From an uncultured Planctomycetaceae bacterium (GTDB taxonomy: Bacteria; Planctomycetota; Planctomycetia; Pirellulales; Pirellulaceae), in assembly GCA_937862885.1 (NCBI GenBank), contig CALMEE010000034.1:1-64000 (forward strand): a stretch of 64,000 bases of DNA, given 5' to 3'. The stretch's first letter is position 1. Every line of letters starts with the position of its first letter. Positions 37,041-45,892 of the stretch are shown here, piece by piece. Below the pieces are notes generated by a model that saw only the letters and a list, made by a program, of their open reading frames with translations, did not search any database and was not told the DNA's origin. Both the position numbers and the translations under genes were made by a program.

Positions 37041-38360
37041 ATGAGCCAACCATCTGCACCCAAACAGACATTACCGCCGCTTCAAATTGAGGCAGGTGGC
37101 CCGACGCCAGAAATCAAACAGGCCAATCTGGAGGCAATTCTACCTTCGCCAGGCTACCCCTCGTTGGCCATTATGTTGGCAGACGCCATCACGAAACGCG
37201 TCGATATCATTCTACTGGACTACACCCCATCATCCACGAATATTCGTTACAAAGTGGACGGAGTGTGGCACACCATGGCGCCAATGGAACGGCAAGCTGG
37301 CGATTTTATGTTGGCCACCCTAAAACGACTCGCGAACCAAGAGCATTTGGAACGAGTGCGGCGGCAGGAAGGTGAATTTGTCGTTATGTATGTGAAACGC
37401 AAACACAAATGTCGCATGATTTCACAAGGTGTGCCGACGGGTGAACGCGTTGCCATCTATATCGACCGCAAATACCCCAGCATGGAAAACTTGGAACAGT
37501 TGGGAATGCGTGAAAGGCAACGCAGTCAACTTGCCGACGTCATCAATCAAGACCGCTCGCTGGTTCTGGCTGGAGCTTTACCAGACGATTTCTACGACGT
37601 GTATTGGAAAGCGGTACTGTCGGCCGGGGATCGTTTTATGCGCGACTATGCGCTGCTCCACGAAAAAAAAGAACGCCCTGGCGAGGTGATCAATGTCACG
37701 CCCTTTCCATATTCCTCTGAAACACCCGATGGGCTTTCCAAAGCCATCTATGGGTTGCTGTTACGCGAGCCGAATGTCGTCGCCTTCAACAGCGTACCGG
37801 ACGGCAAAACGTTAGATGAAGCTTGCAAGCTCGTTAATCAAAACGACTTGACGGTAATTACACGCACGCCGGCTCGGGATGTGTTCGATGCGATTTTGCG
37901 GGTCTTGGTATTAGAGCCCAATGTGGAGAAATTTGCCCAAGCCTTGACCTGTGTCGTCGTTCAACGCAATTTGCGGTTGTTGTGTGAGTATTGCAAGCTG
38001 CCTTTTCAACCGAACCCGCAATTGTTGACGCAACTCGGTTTGCCCACCAATCGCGTTACCACGTTTTATACACACTTTCGACCAAAGCCTGAAGATTTAG
38101 TGGATGAGAAAGGAAATCCCATCGATTGGGAACCTTGCCCAAAATGTGGCGGTCCTGGCTATTTCGAACGGACCTGTATCTTTGAATTGTTAATGGTCAA
38201 TGACCCAATTCGCGAGGCGATCATCAGGACTCCGACGCGGCAAGCGTTGGTCGATGCCGCCGCGAAAACTGACTTCATACCAATGCGTGATGAGGGAGTG
38301 TTGAAGGTTGCCAAAGGGTTGACATCTTTGGAAGAGCTACGTCGGGCACTGAAGCTTTGA
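37041..38360 (+). CDS. GspE/PilB-like protein without a P-loop
   Basis: 439 residues, soluble. It is a close paralogue of the preceding gene product: DGVWHTMAPMERQAGDFMLA, LKRLANQEHLERVRRQEGEF, QGVPTGERVAIY, TVITRTPARDVFDAILRVLV, and the C-terminal block YTHFRPKPEDLVDEKGNPI with CxxC pairs Cys315/318 (LLCEYCKLPF) and Cys366/369 (PCPKCGGPGYFER). The P-loop site is erased (VLAGALPDDFYDVYW, 175-189): no Gly-Lys-Ser/Thr. No Walker B or His box either. Lies 74 nt after its paralogue in the same direction. A structural or regulatory subunit of a PilT-driven or PilB-like machine is inferred. Confidence 0.75.
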   Translation: MSQPSAPKQTLPPLQIEAGGPTPEIKQANLEAILPSPGYPSLAIMLADAITKRVDIILLDYTPSSTNIRYKVDGVWHTMAPMERQAGDFMLATLKRLANQEHLERVRRQEGEFVVMYVKRKHKCRMISQGVPTGERVAIYIDRKYPSMENLEQLGMRERQRSQLADVINQDRSLVLAGALPDDFYDVYWKAVLSAGDRFMRDYALLHEKKERPGEVINVTPFPYSSETPDGLSKAIYGLLLREPNVVAFNSVPDGKTLDEACKLVNQNDLTVITRTPARDVFDAILRVLVLEPNVEKFAQALTCVVVQRNLRLLCEYCKLPFQPNPQLLTQLGLPTNRVTTFYTHFRPKPEDLVDEKGNPIDWEPCPKCGGPGYFERTCIFELLMVNDPIREAIIRTPTRQALVDAAAKTDFIPMRDEGVLKVAKGLTSLEELRRALKL

Positions 38361-38515
38361 TTTGTCGCCCCCATGAACTCGAAGAGAGATTTATACAACT
38401 GTTGTTTCAGCGAAACGCCGTTAGAAAAAAATTGCAGACATTATTGGAATCCCCAGGCAATAAACACCCTGCTTGGCCGTTTCTACGCCTGTGATGTTGT
38501 TTAAAAGGTTGATGC

Positions 38516-39163
38516 ATGGTAATCCTGATTATAATTCTTTCATTTTTGCTGATTGTGGGCGCTACTTGGTGGATGGGCCTGTGGAGTAATGTATTGACAT
38601 TGGCCATGGTGTTCATCGCCGCAATGGTTGCGAGCACGGCGTTTGAAACAACGGCGAACACGATCGAAGAATTCGACCCGACATATACGTATGTTGCCGA
38701 CTTTTTGGGCGCGTGGTTGCTATTCTTTGTGACCTTTGGAGTTCTCCGCCTGTTGGCAGAATTGATGAGCAAGCATAAACTGACGTTTGATCCAGCGACG
38801 GATTACATTGGGCGATCGGTAGTTTCGCTGGCGACTGCCTGGATTTTTGTTTGTTTCGCCAGTTTCACGCTGCACATGGCTCCCGCTCCTGCTGAGCTGT
38901 TTAGTGGCGGGCCGCAGGACAAAATCTTGCTTGTCGGTCCAGACCGCCTCTGGTTGCGGTTCATGCATAGCCGCTCCAAAGGAGCGTTGGCGGATGCCAA
39001 GAACACACCATTCTTTCCAGAATATACGGAGACTCCTCACCCCGATGATGGAGATCTAGATGCGCGGGTTTTTGATCCCTGGGCCGACTTTGTGTTCAAA
39101 TACCGACATCGACGCGAAAAATGGAGCAATGAGGAGCAATTACGCGTGTATCGGCAACCCTAA
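38516..39163 (+). CDS. CvpA-like polytopic membrane protein
   Basis: 215 residues with four hydrophobic segments: ILIIILSFLLIVGATWWMG, VLTLAMVFIAAMVASTAFE, FLGAWLLFFVTFGVLRLLAE and YIGRSVVSLATAWIFVCFAS. The topology and the DYIGRSVVSLAT segment recall CvpA (colicin V production family). A hydrophilic C-terminal tail (about 130-215) with many charged residues likely faces the cytoplasm or periplasm. AAAAGG precedes the start at a slightly long spacing. Same direction as, and 155 nt after, the degenerate GspE-like genes, so possibly a membrane partner of them. Confidence 0.65.
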   Translation: MVILIIILSFLLIVGATWWMGLWSNVLTLAMVFIAAMVASTAFETTANTIEEFDPTYTYVADFLGAWLLFFVTFGVLRLLAELMSKHKLTFDPATDYIGRSVVSLATAWIFVCFASFTLHMAPAPAELFSGGPQDKILLVGPDRLWLRFMHSRSKGALADAKNTPFFPEYTETPHPDDGDLDARVFDPWADFVFKYRHRREKWSNEEQLRVYRQP

Positions 39164-39563
39164 TTCGGGGTATAATTCTTTGCCGTTTCACGGATGTCTT
39201 GAGTTTCGTTCGCGTTTTGTGGAGACGTCGATGCTCATCGGCCAAACGACGAGCAAGCGGACACACCCGCTGCTTAACAAAAACTGCGAATCAAATCGTT
39301 GGCGTCAACTCGATTCGGCCTGACACGCAAGGCATCCTGTCATTGAAATGGGCCGGAACCACCTATTTTGTTTTGCTCTTCGGTCGCTCGATTCAACCAT
39401 TTAGAAGCCGAGAATCATCGAAGTTTTTGGACATCCACTCCTTTGCAAAGAAATTTCCAGAGCCGTGCGGTGCCTGAGCGGCAGATAGCTAGGTGCGAGA
39501 GCGAATGCAGCCCGTTGTCAGTCCCCGGTTAGCTTTGAAATAAGTGAGTTTTTGGAGTAATCC
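39164..39563. other. 400-nt gap
   Basis: No supported gene or RNA. TATAAT at 39171-39176 lies just past the CvpA-like gene, without a convincing -35 partner. Confidence 0.4.
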
Positions 39564-40397
39564 ATGAGTGAGTATCGATCAACAAAAGATGAAGAGTATC
39601 GTCCGCTCAGTGCATGGGCAGTGACCAGCGCAGCGTCAGTTTTTACGGCGCCGCTAGTGCTCTTCAATCAAGCGTTACTAATCCTGCCGGTCCTTGGTTT
39701 GTTGCTCGCCTCCTTGGCGTATCGGCGAATCCAAAGCTCAGATACTCCGGTGGCTGGCGCAAAAATGGTTTTGGTCAGCGCTGCATTGATTACGCTGATC
39801 ACGTCGGCATTGACCACGTACACGGCCACCCGCTCACATAGAATGTACTCCTTGGCTAGAAAGTACTCAGAGCAATGGTTCGACTATATACTTCACAAGG
39901 ACTACTACCGCGCTCACCAAATGACGATTCAGCCAGAAGCGAGAGTCAACGTCAATCGAGACGACCATCTGAAAGCTTTTTACGATCCTGATTTTGTGTT
40001 GGCTAGACCGCGTGATTCTGCTCCGGAAAAGCCAATCACATCGCTCAATGAACTGATAACGACCGATCCAATTGTTTCCATGCGGCGATTAGGTGATTCA
40101 GTCAAGATACGCTATTTGCGGACTGACCCTCGTTCGTATCACAAGGAATTCGATCGGGAGATATTCACAGTCGTTTTCGAAATGACGCCTGGCCCCTACT
40201 TCGTAAACGAACCCATGGAGTTTGGTTTGCAAGTCGAGCGTCGTCGCTTTCGCCCGCCAGTCGGAATTCAATGGCGAGTCGTCAAACAGAAATACTATAG
40301 TGGCGGACCGAAGCAAGATATTGTCATTTTCGGTCGACCAGGGATCACTGAGGGCGTAGAGGACTCCAGCCCCGTAACACCGCCCGGTAAGAAGTAA
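39564..40397 (+). CDS. hypothetical membrane protein (DUF4190-like N-terminus)
   Basis: 277 residues. TGGAG sits 6 nt before the ATG. The N-terminal part has two or three membrane helices (about 17-50, ALLILPVLGLLLASLAYRR; and 65-85, MVLVSAALITLITSALTT) in the arrangement of DUF4190-like proteins, with SDTPVAGAKM between. The rest is a soluble domain rich in Tyr/Arg (SEQWFDYILHKDYYRAHQM, KIRYLRTDPRSYHKEF) ending in a proline-rich tail (SSPVTPPGKK). Family of the soluble part not recognised. It follows the PilT cluster in the same direction but 400 nt away, so linkage is weak. Confidence 0.65.
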   Translation: MSEYRSTKDEEYRPLSAWAVTSAASVFTAPLVLFNQALLILPVLGLLLASLAYRRIQSSDTPVAGAKMVLVSAALITLITSALTTYTATRSHRMYSLARKYSEQWFDYILHKDYYRAHQMTIQPEARVNVNRDDHLKAFYDPDFVLARPRDSAPEKPITSLNELITTDPIVSMRRLGDSVKIRYLRTDPRSYHKEFDREIFTVVFEMTPGPYFVNEPMEFGLQVERRRFRPPVGIQWRVVKQKYYSGGPKQDIVIFGRPGITEGVEDSSPVTPPGKK

Positions 40398-40472
40398 TCG
40401 CCGACAACAGAAAAGTTTGCTTGGCCGAGAAACGCTAAGCGCCTCCGCCGCATTACGTCTGTGCAGAGCGCT

Positions 40473-41549
40473 TTATAAATAATCGTGCAAACCGAGTTCT
40501 TCCAATTTGGCAACAATTTTGCGGACCGCTTCTTCATCAGCACGGTCGGCAACGAGCGTAGCATCTGGTGTGTGCACGACGATGCAATTCTTGAGTCCGA
40601 GCGTGGCGACCAGATGCCCGGGACTCGACCGCACAATGCAGTCACTCGTGTCAACCAGTACGCTAGGACCAATCACTGTGTTTCCGGCAGCATCTTGACT
40701 GGTGAGCCGCGGCAATGAACTCCAATTGCCGACATCGTCCCAGGTGAAAGGTGCTTCGACGACAAAAATGTGTGGATAGTGTTCCATCACTGCAAAGTCG
40801 ATCGATTTGCCTTTGATTTGCTGAAACTCATCTCGAAAAACGTCTGGAAACTGTGGTGTTCCGATGGCTTGGGCGATCACTTCGATTCTTTGAAACATTT
40901 GTGGCTCGAACTCGCGTAGCGCATTCAGGATCGTACGAGCTTTCCAAACGAAAATTCCGCCGTTCCAATAAAAGTTCCCGGCTTCGAGAAACGCTTGCGC
41001 AGTTTTGATATCTGGTTTTTCCCGAAACCGGGCTACTTGAAACGCGGAAATCGGGTGGTCGCCTACTTTTGATGCACGCTCAATGTATCCAAAAACCGTG
41101 GCAGGATACGTCGGCTTAATACCGAAGGTGACCAAACGATTTTCGTCTTCTTCAACCAATTTCAATGCGACATCGATGGCTTGTTGGAATTGTTTTGAAG
41201 TCTGAATCACCTGGTCAGCGGGTGTTACCAACATGATCCCCTCTGGATCTTGAGCAGCGATCAGGCTTGCCGCAAAGCCGATGCAGGGTGCCGTATCTCG
41301 CTTGCAGGGCTCGCCGATAATTTGTTGAGGTGGAAGTTCCGGAAGTTGCTCAACAGTTGCCGGAACGAGCCGCTCATTGGTTAGCACAAATACCCGTTCG
41401 GCTGGACAAACATGGCTTAGGCGATCGACGGTTGCCTGCAACATGGTTCGTTCGCCGGTCAGTGCCAACAACTGCTTGGGGAAGGATTGTCGGCTGGCCG
41501 GCCAAAAACGGGTTCCAGAACCACCAGCCATGATTGTGGCATAAAGCAT
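40473..41549 (-). CDS. manC: mannose-1-phosphate guanylyltransferase
   Basis: 358 residues. The start at 41549 is chosen because GGAGG lies 5 nt before it on the minus strand. It makes GDP-mannose from GTP and mannose 1-phosphate. Landmarks are the signature MLYATIMAGGSGTRFWPASR with SFPKQLLAL, PADQVIQ, FGIKPTYPATVFGYIE, RFREKPDIKTAQAFLEAGNF, WNGGIFVWKA and FTWDDVGNWSSL. It ends after the nucleotidyltransferase and beta-helix parts; the C-terminal PMI domain of bifunctional AlgA-type enzymes is absent. Third gene of a minus-strand run with a UDP-sugar pyrophosphorylase 43 nt upstream. Confidence 0.92.
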   Translation of the reverse strand: MLYATIMAGGSGTRFWPASRQSFPKQLLALTGERTMLQATVDRLSHVCPAERVFVLTNERLVPATVEQLPELPPQQIIGEPCKRDTAPCIGFAASLIAAQDPEGIMLVTPADQVIQTSKQFQQAIDVALKLVEEDENRLVTFGIKPTYPATVFGYIERASKVGDHPISAFQVARFREKPDIKTAQAFLEAGNFYWNGGIFVWKARTILNALREFEPQMFQRIEVIAQAIGTPQFPDVFRDEFQQIKGKSIDFAVMEHYPHIFVVEAPFTWDDVGNWSSLPRLTSQDAAGNTVIGPSVLVDTSDCIVRSSPGHLVATLGLKNCIVVHTPDATLVADRADEEAVRKIVAKLEELGLHDYL

Positions 41550-41592
41550 GAGCACCTCCGTGAGATTATTTTTGTCAGCGGGTCAAGTTGCA

Positions 41593-42993
41593 TCAACGGA
41601 AATAGGTTGGAGTATCGACGGCTTGCGGAATTTGCCGTTTCGCAGCAAGTTCTCTCGCCGACAAAGCATATAGCGGACTGATTTCAACGGCAATCCCATC
41701 ATCGATCTGTACGCCAGCTTCCCTCAGCCACCGTTGCGCCTGTCGAATCATGGCCATTTGAGCGGTTTCAGGTGTGTCCGTCAAAGCATCGAATCCGTTT
41801 TTAACTGGAGCAAAGGCTTGTTCGGGATCAACCTCGACCAGCAAAGCATTGTTGGCCTGAGGCAATAGATCAAAAATGAACCGCTCAAACTTAAAGGCAT
41901 TTGGTTTTTCCGGTTCAACTCGCTGACCATTCGTATCGATAAATGGCACCTTCTTATGTGCGATATGGAAAGGCAAAGAATTAGCGAGCGAAGTCATACG
42001 CGACAGGAAACTCAAATTAAACACATGGACGGCAATACTCCCGGCCCAAAACTTGAGGTTGCCGTGTTCATCGGTCTGTTCCGCAATTTCGTCGGGCAAG
42101 TCGCTGTATTCGATAATTTGCACCTTGCCGTTTAGGCTCACAAAATTTCCGACCTTCTGTTTCGCATAGCGTTTGGGACAAGTTTGTGATGTCATCTCAG
42201 ATTCCGCCAAGATGTGGTAACCGATCGTCAACGGATCGAGGATCAGCGCCATTGGATTATCGACTTGGCAATAGTACACGTATTCGATCCCGCGTTCGCG
42301 CATCCAGTCCAAACATTGATGTTTTTCCAAAGCGGCCACGGTCCCACCATGTCCATCGGGTGCCGCAAACAGTTCACCTTTGCTTGCCAGTAATAATCGA
42401 CCGGTCTCAGCATCAGCGGCCGGCATTGTGCCTTGGCAAAAAATTCTAAAGTCTTTTTCAGCAACTCCAAAGCGTTGATTGTGTTTGATAAAGTCGACAC
42501 TTGCGCCGTGGGTTGCGGGGCTTGTCATCACCAGTAATGGAACCGCGGTCCCGAAATGGCGACCGGTTGCCAATACCTTTTCAAAATGAATCTGAAACAG
42601 CGTGCGCTTCGACACCGGGCCGAGTGGGAACATCCCTTTCGGCAGATCAAAACCCAAGCGGGTCCCCTGCCCTCCAGCCACTAAAACCATAGCTACCTTG
42701 CCATCGCGGAGGGCCCGCTCCCCCACAAGTGCGGCTTGGTCAAGTGCAAATGGAACATCCTGATTCAGGCGAATGGCTTGTGGTGGCTCTGCGTTGCGAG
42801 CAATCTCCGCCCATTCTTGTTTTTCTTTGCCATGCGACAGCAGATCGCGGATCAAACCAAAATCAATGCCTGCAATTTGTCGATGTAATGCTTCTTGTTC
42901 CGTCGCCGACAAATCATTCCAAAATTGAATCAAATGATTTTGGCCGAATTCCGACAACTGTTTCGACAGTGCAACGATATCAATGCTCGTCAT
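41593..42993 (-). CDS. UDPGP-family UDP-sugar pyrophosphorylase, eukaryotic UAP1-like
   Basis: 466 residues. The signature VLVAGGQGTRLGFDLPKGMFPLG with KRTLFQIHFEKV is that of eukaryotic UDP-N-acetylhexosamine pyrophosphorylases (UAP1/AGX), not of bacterial GlmU or GalU. Other matches: PLLVMTSPATHG, FCQGTMPAAD, GHGGTVAALEKH, YCQVDNPMALILDP, HVFNLSFLSRM and KFERFIFDLLPQA. It would form UDP-N-acetylglucosamine, UDP-GalNAc or UDP-glucose from UTP and sugar 1-phosphate in the cytoplasm. Just upstream of manC and likely co-transcribed; both provide activated sugars for surface polymers. Substrate choice cannot be read by eye. Confidence 0.88.
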   Translation of the reverse strand: MTSIDIVALSKQLSEFGQNHLIQFWNDLSATEQEALHRQIAGIDFGLIRDLLSHGKEKQEWAEIARNAEPPQAIRLNQDVPFALDQAALVGERALRDGKVAMVLVAGGQGTRLGFDLPKGMFPLGPVSKRTLFQIHFEKVLATGRHFGTAVPLLVMTSPATHGASVDFIKHNQRFGVAEKDFRIFCQGTMPAADAETGRLLLASKGELFAAPDGHGGTVAALEKHQCLDWMRERGIEYVYYCQVDNPMALILDPLTIGYHILAESEMTSQTCPKRYAKQKVGNFVSLNGKVQIIEYSDLPDEIAEQTDEHGNLKFWAGSIAVHVFNLSFLSRMTSLANSLPFHIAHKKVPFIDTNGQRVEPEKPNAFKFERFIFDLLPQANNALLVEVDPEQAFAPVKNGFDALTDTPETAQMAMIRQAQRWLREAGVQIDDGIAVEISPLYALSARELAAKRQIPQAVDTPTYFR

Positions 42994-43015
42994 AAGCCTT
43001 GTTGATTAATTAACC

Positions 43016-43510
43016 CTACTTCTGTGGTTTAGAAATTGGACGCATGACAATCACATCGTCTCGAAAAAGTTGGACAACGCCATCACTAGGCTTGTCAAAC
43101 ATCACAGTGTCTTCAAGCCCGGCCATGGGGACCTTCTTTAATAGGTCACTTTGCGCCACAGGTTCCCCTTTAAGCGTCAAGAACTCGTATTCGTCACCGA
43201 GAGGAACTAATTCCAAAACCATCAAGGGGACCGTACGTGTTTGTAATTCGGTTCTAGTTTTCGTTGCGACATCCTCTTCATAGGGAACAACAACCGCGAA
43301 AGTTTGATCAACGCTTGCACCGCACTTGTCTGGGACCTGAGCCGCAACTTTGAGTTCATTGCCATCGGCAAAGACCGTTTGGAGTACCAATGTAAATGGC
43401 AAATTATATTGCATCGGCTCCGATTGAGCATGCATTGGAGTGTTCTCCAACAATGCTATGCACAAAAACGTTGCCAAACTCATCGTTCGATGACAGCAAC
43501 GGAAATTCAT
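43016..43510 (-). CDS. secreted hypothetical protein
   Basis: 164 residues from the ATG at 43510, preceded on the minus strand by GGGAG at a long spacing and AAGG close by; longer frames exist upstream to 43579. A signal peptide (MNFRCCHRTMSLATFLCIALL, cut after MHAQ) sends it out. The mature part is mostly beta (LPFTLVLQTVFADGNELKV, RTVPLMVLELVPLGDEYEFL) and ends in a conserved-looking LFRDDVIVMRPISKPQK. Not recognised. It is the first gene of the minus-strand run that continues with the UAP1-like enzyme (23 nt gap) and manC. Confidence 0.65.
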   Translation of the reverse strand: MNFRCCHRTMSLATFLCIALLENTPMHAQSEPMQYNLPFTLVLQTVFADGNELKVAAQVPDKCGASVDQTFAVVVPYEEDVATKTRTELQTRTVPLMVLELVPLGDEYEFLTLKGEPVAQSDLLKKVPMAGLEDTVMFDKPSDGVVQLFRDDVIVMRPISKPQK

Positions 43511-43739
43511 CCTTAACAACTCCCATGAAAACGGCTCAGTTGCACGACTCATTACCACGCACTCGTTCGAATTGATCAATTCGTCAGCAAGTTGCCCGAT
43601 TCTGAAATTCGAACTCAGTTCCTTATAGTAACATCGTTCGATTTCAACCGACTTTGGCTCTTGACGCTGAACATCATTGCATTGAGAACATTTACGATTT
43701 CAGCAGCTTGCGATTCGCCCTCAATCAACAGCTGCAGAT

Positions 43740-44468
43740 TTACCCATTCAATTCTGTCTCAATACTTCGCGCTAATGCATGGTCTAATTTCAACGCGTTG
43801 GCTAGGCGATCCAAATAGTCTCTCTCGTCTGGGTTATCCACATCAATCACATACGCGGAAGCGAGGTAGGTCTCAATCTTAGCCGCCAACGTGTCCGCGC
43901 CCTGCGCAAGTTCGTCAACATTGACGGGCCGATATAGCTCTGATTCGAGCAAGGCCTTGGTATCGTTCCCTACGTTGAGTTCATCGAGTTGCTGGCGAAT
44001 TCGCTGAAGTTCTTGTTTATCAACATGGCCATCTGCTTTGGCGGCCCCAATCATTGCACGCAACAACAGTTGACATCGCTGGTTGGCAGCTTCTCCCGTC
44101 AACTCATGAGTGAAGTGGTTTTCCACTTGGTCAGCTACCGCAGTCGAAGCCGATTTGTCAGGCATGCTAAAGCCGCTGGTGTTTCGATGCTGCCAATTTT
44201 GGTACGCCTTATATCCCAAAGTTCCGACAGCCGCCAGAGCACCAAGCTTCAACGCCGATTTGCCCAAACGTCGTCCACCGCGTGTTCCCAGGAGAAGCGC
44301 CAGCACCCCGCCAGCCATTGCCCCTTTACCCAAATTCGAAAGGGATTTTTCCCTCTCCGGTCCACTTTCTGGAATATTCAACCCTTTTTCAGCCAGTTGG
44401 CGTCCCGAATTAAGCAGGTCTTTGCCGGACTGAATCAAGTTATCGAGGAAATCGCGTGAGATGCTCAT
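43740..44468 (-). CDS. DUF533/YebE-type TerB-like membrane protein
   Basis: 242 residues. The N-terminal amphipathic part (FLDNLIQSGKDLLNSGRQLAEKG) leads to glycine-rich hydrophobic segments (KGAMAGGVLALLLGTRGGRR, LKLGALAAVGTLGYKAYQNW), the DUF533 hallmark of E. coli YebE. The C-terminal TerB-like helical domain contains LLRAMIGAAKADGHVDKQEL, where Asp/Asp/Glu residues form the metal site typical of TerB folds. Function in the family is unknown; YebE is envelope-stress associated in E. coli. Stands alone. Confidence 0.85.
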   Translation of the reverse strand: MSISRDFLDNLIQSGKDLLNSGRQLAEKGLNIPESGPEREKSLSNLGKGAMAGGVLALLLGTRGGRRLGKSALKLGALAAVGTLGYKAYQNWQHRNTSGFSMPDKSASTAVADQVENHFTHELTGEAANQRCQLLLRAMIGAAKADGHVDKQELQRIRQQLDELNVGNDTKALLESELYRPVNVDELAQGADTLAAKIETYLASAYVIDVDNPDERDYLDRLANALKLDHALARSIETELNG

Positions 44469-44854
44469 ATCAAGAACCTATTCATTGAAGATTGCGGAGA
44501 GTTGTTCCGATTGCCAAAGATTATACCGAAAAACGCTGTTCCAGCATAGCAAGAGCCCGATGGTACCAACTTGGGTTTGGTAACGGTTGGGCCTTCATTG
44601 AGTTACCGATGTGAAAACAAAATTGGCGACGAAACCGATATTAATTTTTGACGATGGCACTAAAGGTGAATCGGTTGCTAGAAGAGTCTAGCGTCGTCCG
44701 TAACATGGTTTGCTGAGCTAACCGCCCGTGTTACGATTGTAAGAATGACGGTGACTCCTAGATAACATCGCATAGGAAATTCACGGTCTTTGGCTTGCTA
44801 ACCGGGGCGCAAGCCAGTAACCACTTCGAGCTTACACTGCAAAGTTGAAATAAT
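44469..44854. other. 386-nt divergent region
   Basis: Between the DUF533 gene and fdhD. No RNA, repeat or promoter pair was recognised. Confidence 0.35.
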
Positions 44855-45697
44855 GTGAACGATAACGAGCGAGAATTCTCTATTCACAAAATCGAACGGG
44901 GAAGAGTTGTTTCATGTAGCGACCAGGTTGCTGTGGAAGAACCGCTCGAAATTCGTCTAGTGTACGGGCCTGCCGCACAGCGGAAAATACGCTCGCTTTC
45001 CGTGACAATGCGAACTCCGGGAAATGATTTTGACTTGGCCGTTGGATTTTTGATTTCGGAGGGAATTGTTACACAACCCGCACAGATTATCGCGCAACGT
45101 TTCGCACCTCCATTTCTCGATGGAAGTCAATCAAGCAATGTCGTCGAAATTGAACTCAGCCCCGACACCGTATTTGAATTCAGTAAGCTGCAACGACATT
45201 TCTATACGACATCAAGTTGTGGTGTTTGTGGAAAGGCGTCGCTTGATGCGATCCGAGCTGATCAAATTCGCGCGATCCAGGACCCTGTTACCATTTCAGC
45301 GGACATCGTGCAGCAACTGCCTGATTCATTGAGTCGGCGACAAACGGTATTTCAGAAGACGGGAGGTTTGCATGCCGCTGGCTTGGTTACTCTACAAGGC
45401 GAATGGGTTGCCGTGTACGAGGATGTGGGTCGCCACAATGCGGTGGATAAGCTCGTGGGCAGTCAAGTATTGCGCGGAACGTTCCCGATAACGCAACGGG
45501 CTTTGGTGCTTAGCGGCAGGGCGAGTTTCGAATTGATGCAGAAGGCATTGTTGGCGCGTATCCCAATTGTGGTGGCAGTTGGTGCCCCTTCGAGCCTAGC
45601 AGTGGAACTGGCGCGAGAGTTTAATTTGACGTTAATTGGTTTCGCCTCTCAGCATCGTTTCAACGTTTACTCGGCCCAAGAACGTGTGACAGTGTAG
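44855..45697 (+). CDS. fdhD: formate dehydrogenase accessory sulfurtransferase FdhD
   Basis: 280 residues; GTG start. FdhD passes sulfur from a cysteine desulfurase to the molybdenum cofactor of formate dehydrogenases. Landmarks: EEPLEIRLVYG, TMRTPGNDFDLAVGFLISEGIV, the catalytic Cys122-x2-Cys125 loop TTSSCGVCGKASLD, TGGLHAAGL, VYEDVGRHNAVDKLVG, LVLSGRASFELMQKALLARIP and VGAPSSLAVELA. All conserved blocks are present and length is normal. No formate dehydrogenase or molybdopterin gene is in the window. Confidence 0.93.
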   Translation: MNDNEREFSIHKIERGRVVSCSDQVAVEEPLEIRLVYGPAAQRKIRSLSVTMRTPGNDFDLAVGFLISEGIVTQPAQIIAQRFAPPFLDGSQSSNVVEIELSPDTVFEFSKLQRHFYTTSSCGVCGKASLDAIRADQIRAIQDPVTISADIVQQLPDSLSRRQTVFQKTGGLHAAGLVTLQGEWVAVYEDVGRHNAVDKLVGSQVLRGTFPITQRALVLSGRASFELMQKALLARIPIVVAVGAPSSLAVELAREFNLTLIGFASQHRFNVYSAQERVTV

Positions 45698-45892
45698 ATA
45701 CTGCCGCTTCGCGCGGCGTCCTAGTAACTTCAAAGGCCCAATCTTGAATGATCAAGAGTTTTTGTCTGATGTGCGTGTACTCAACTGCTTTCGAGAATTG
45801 GTCTTTGGAACGATAGGGAGCTTAGTTCCTCTATGCGATTTCCTTTAGAGAGGGTCTGCAGTCACACTCCAACTCAAGAAAAACTGCAGCAC

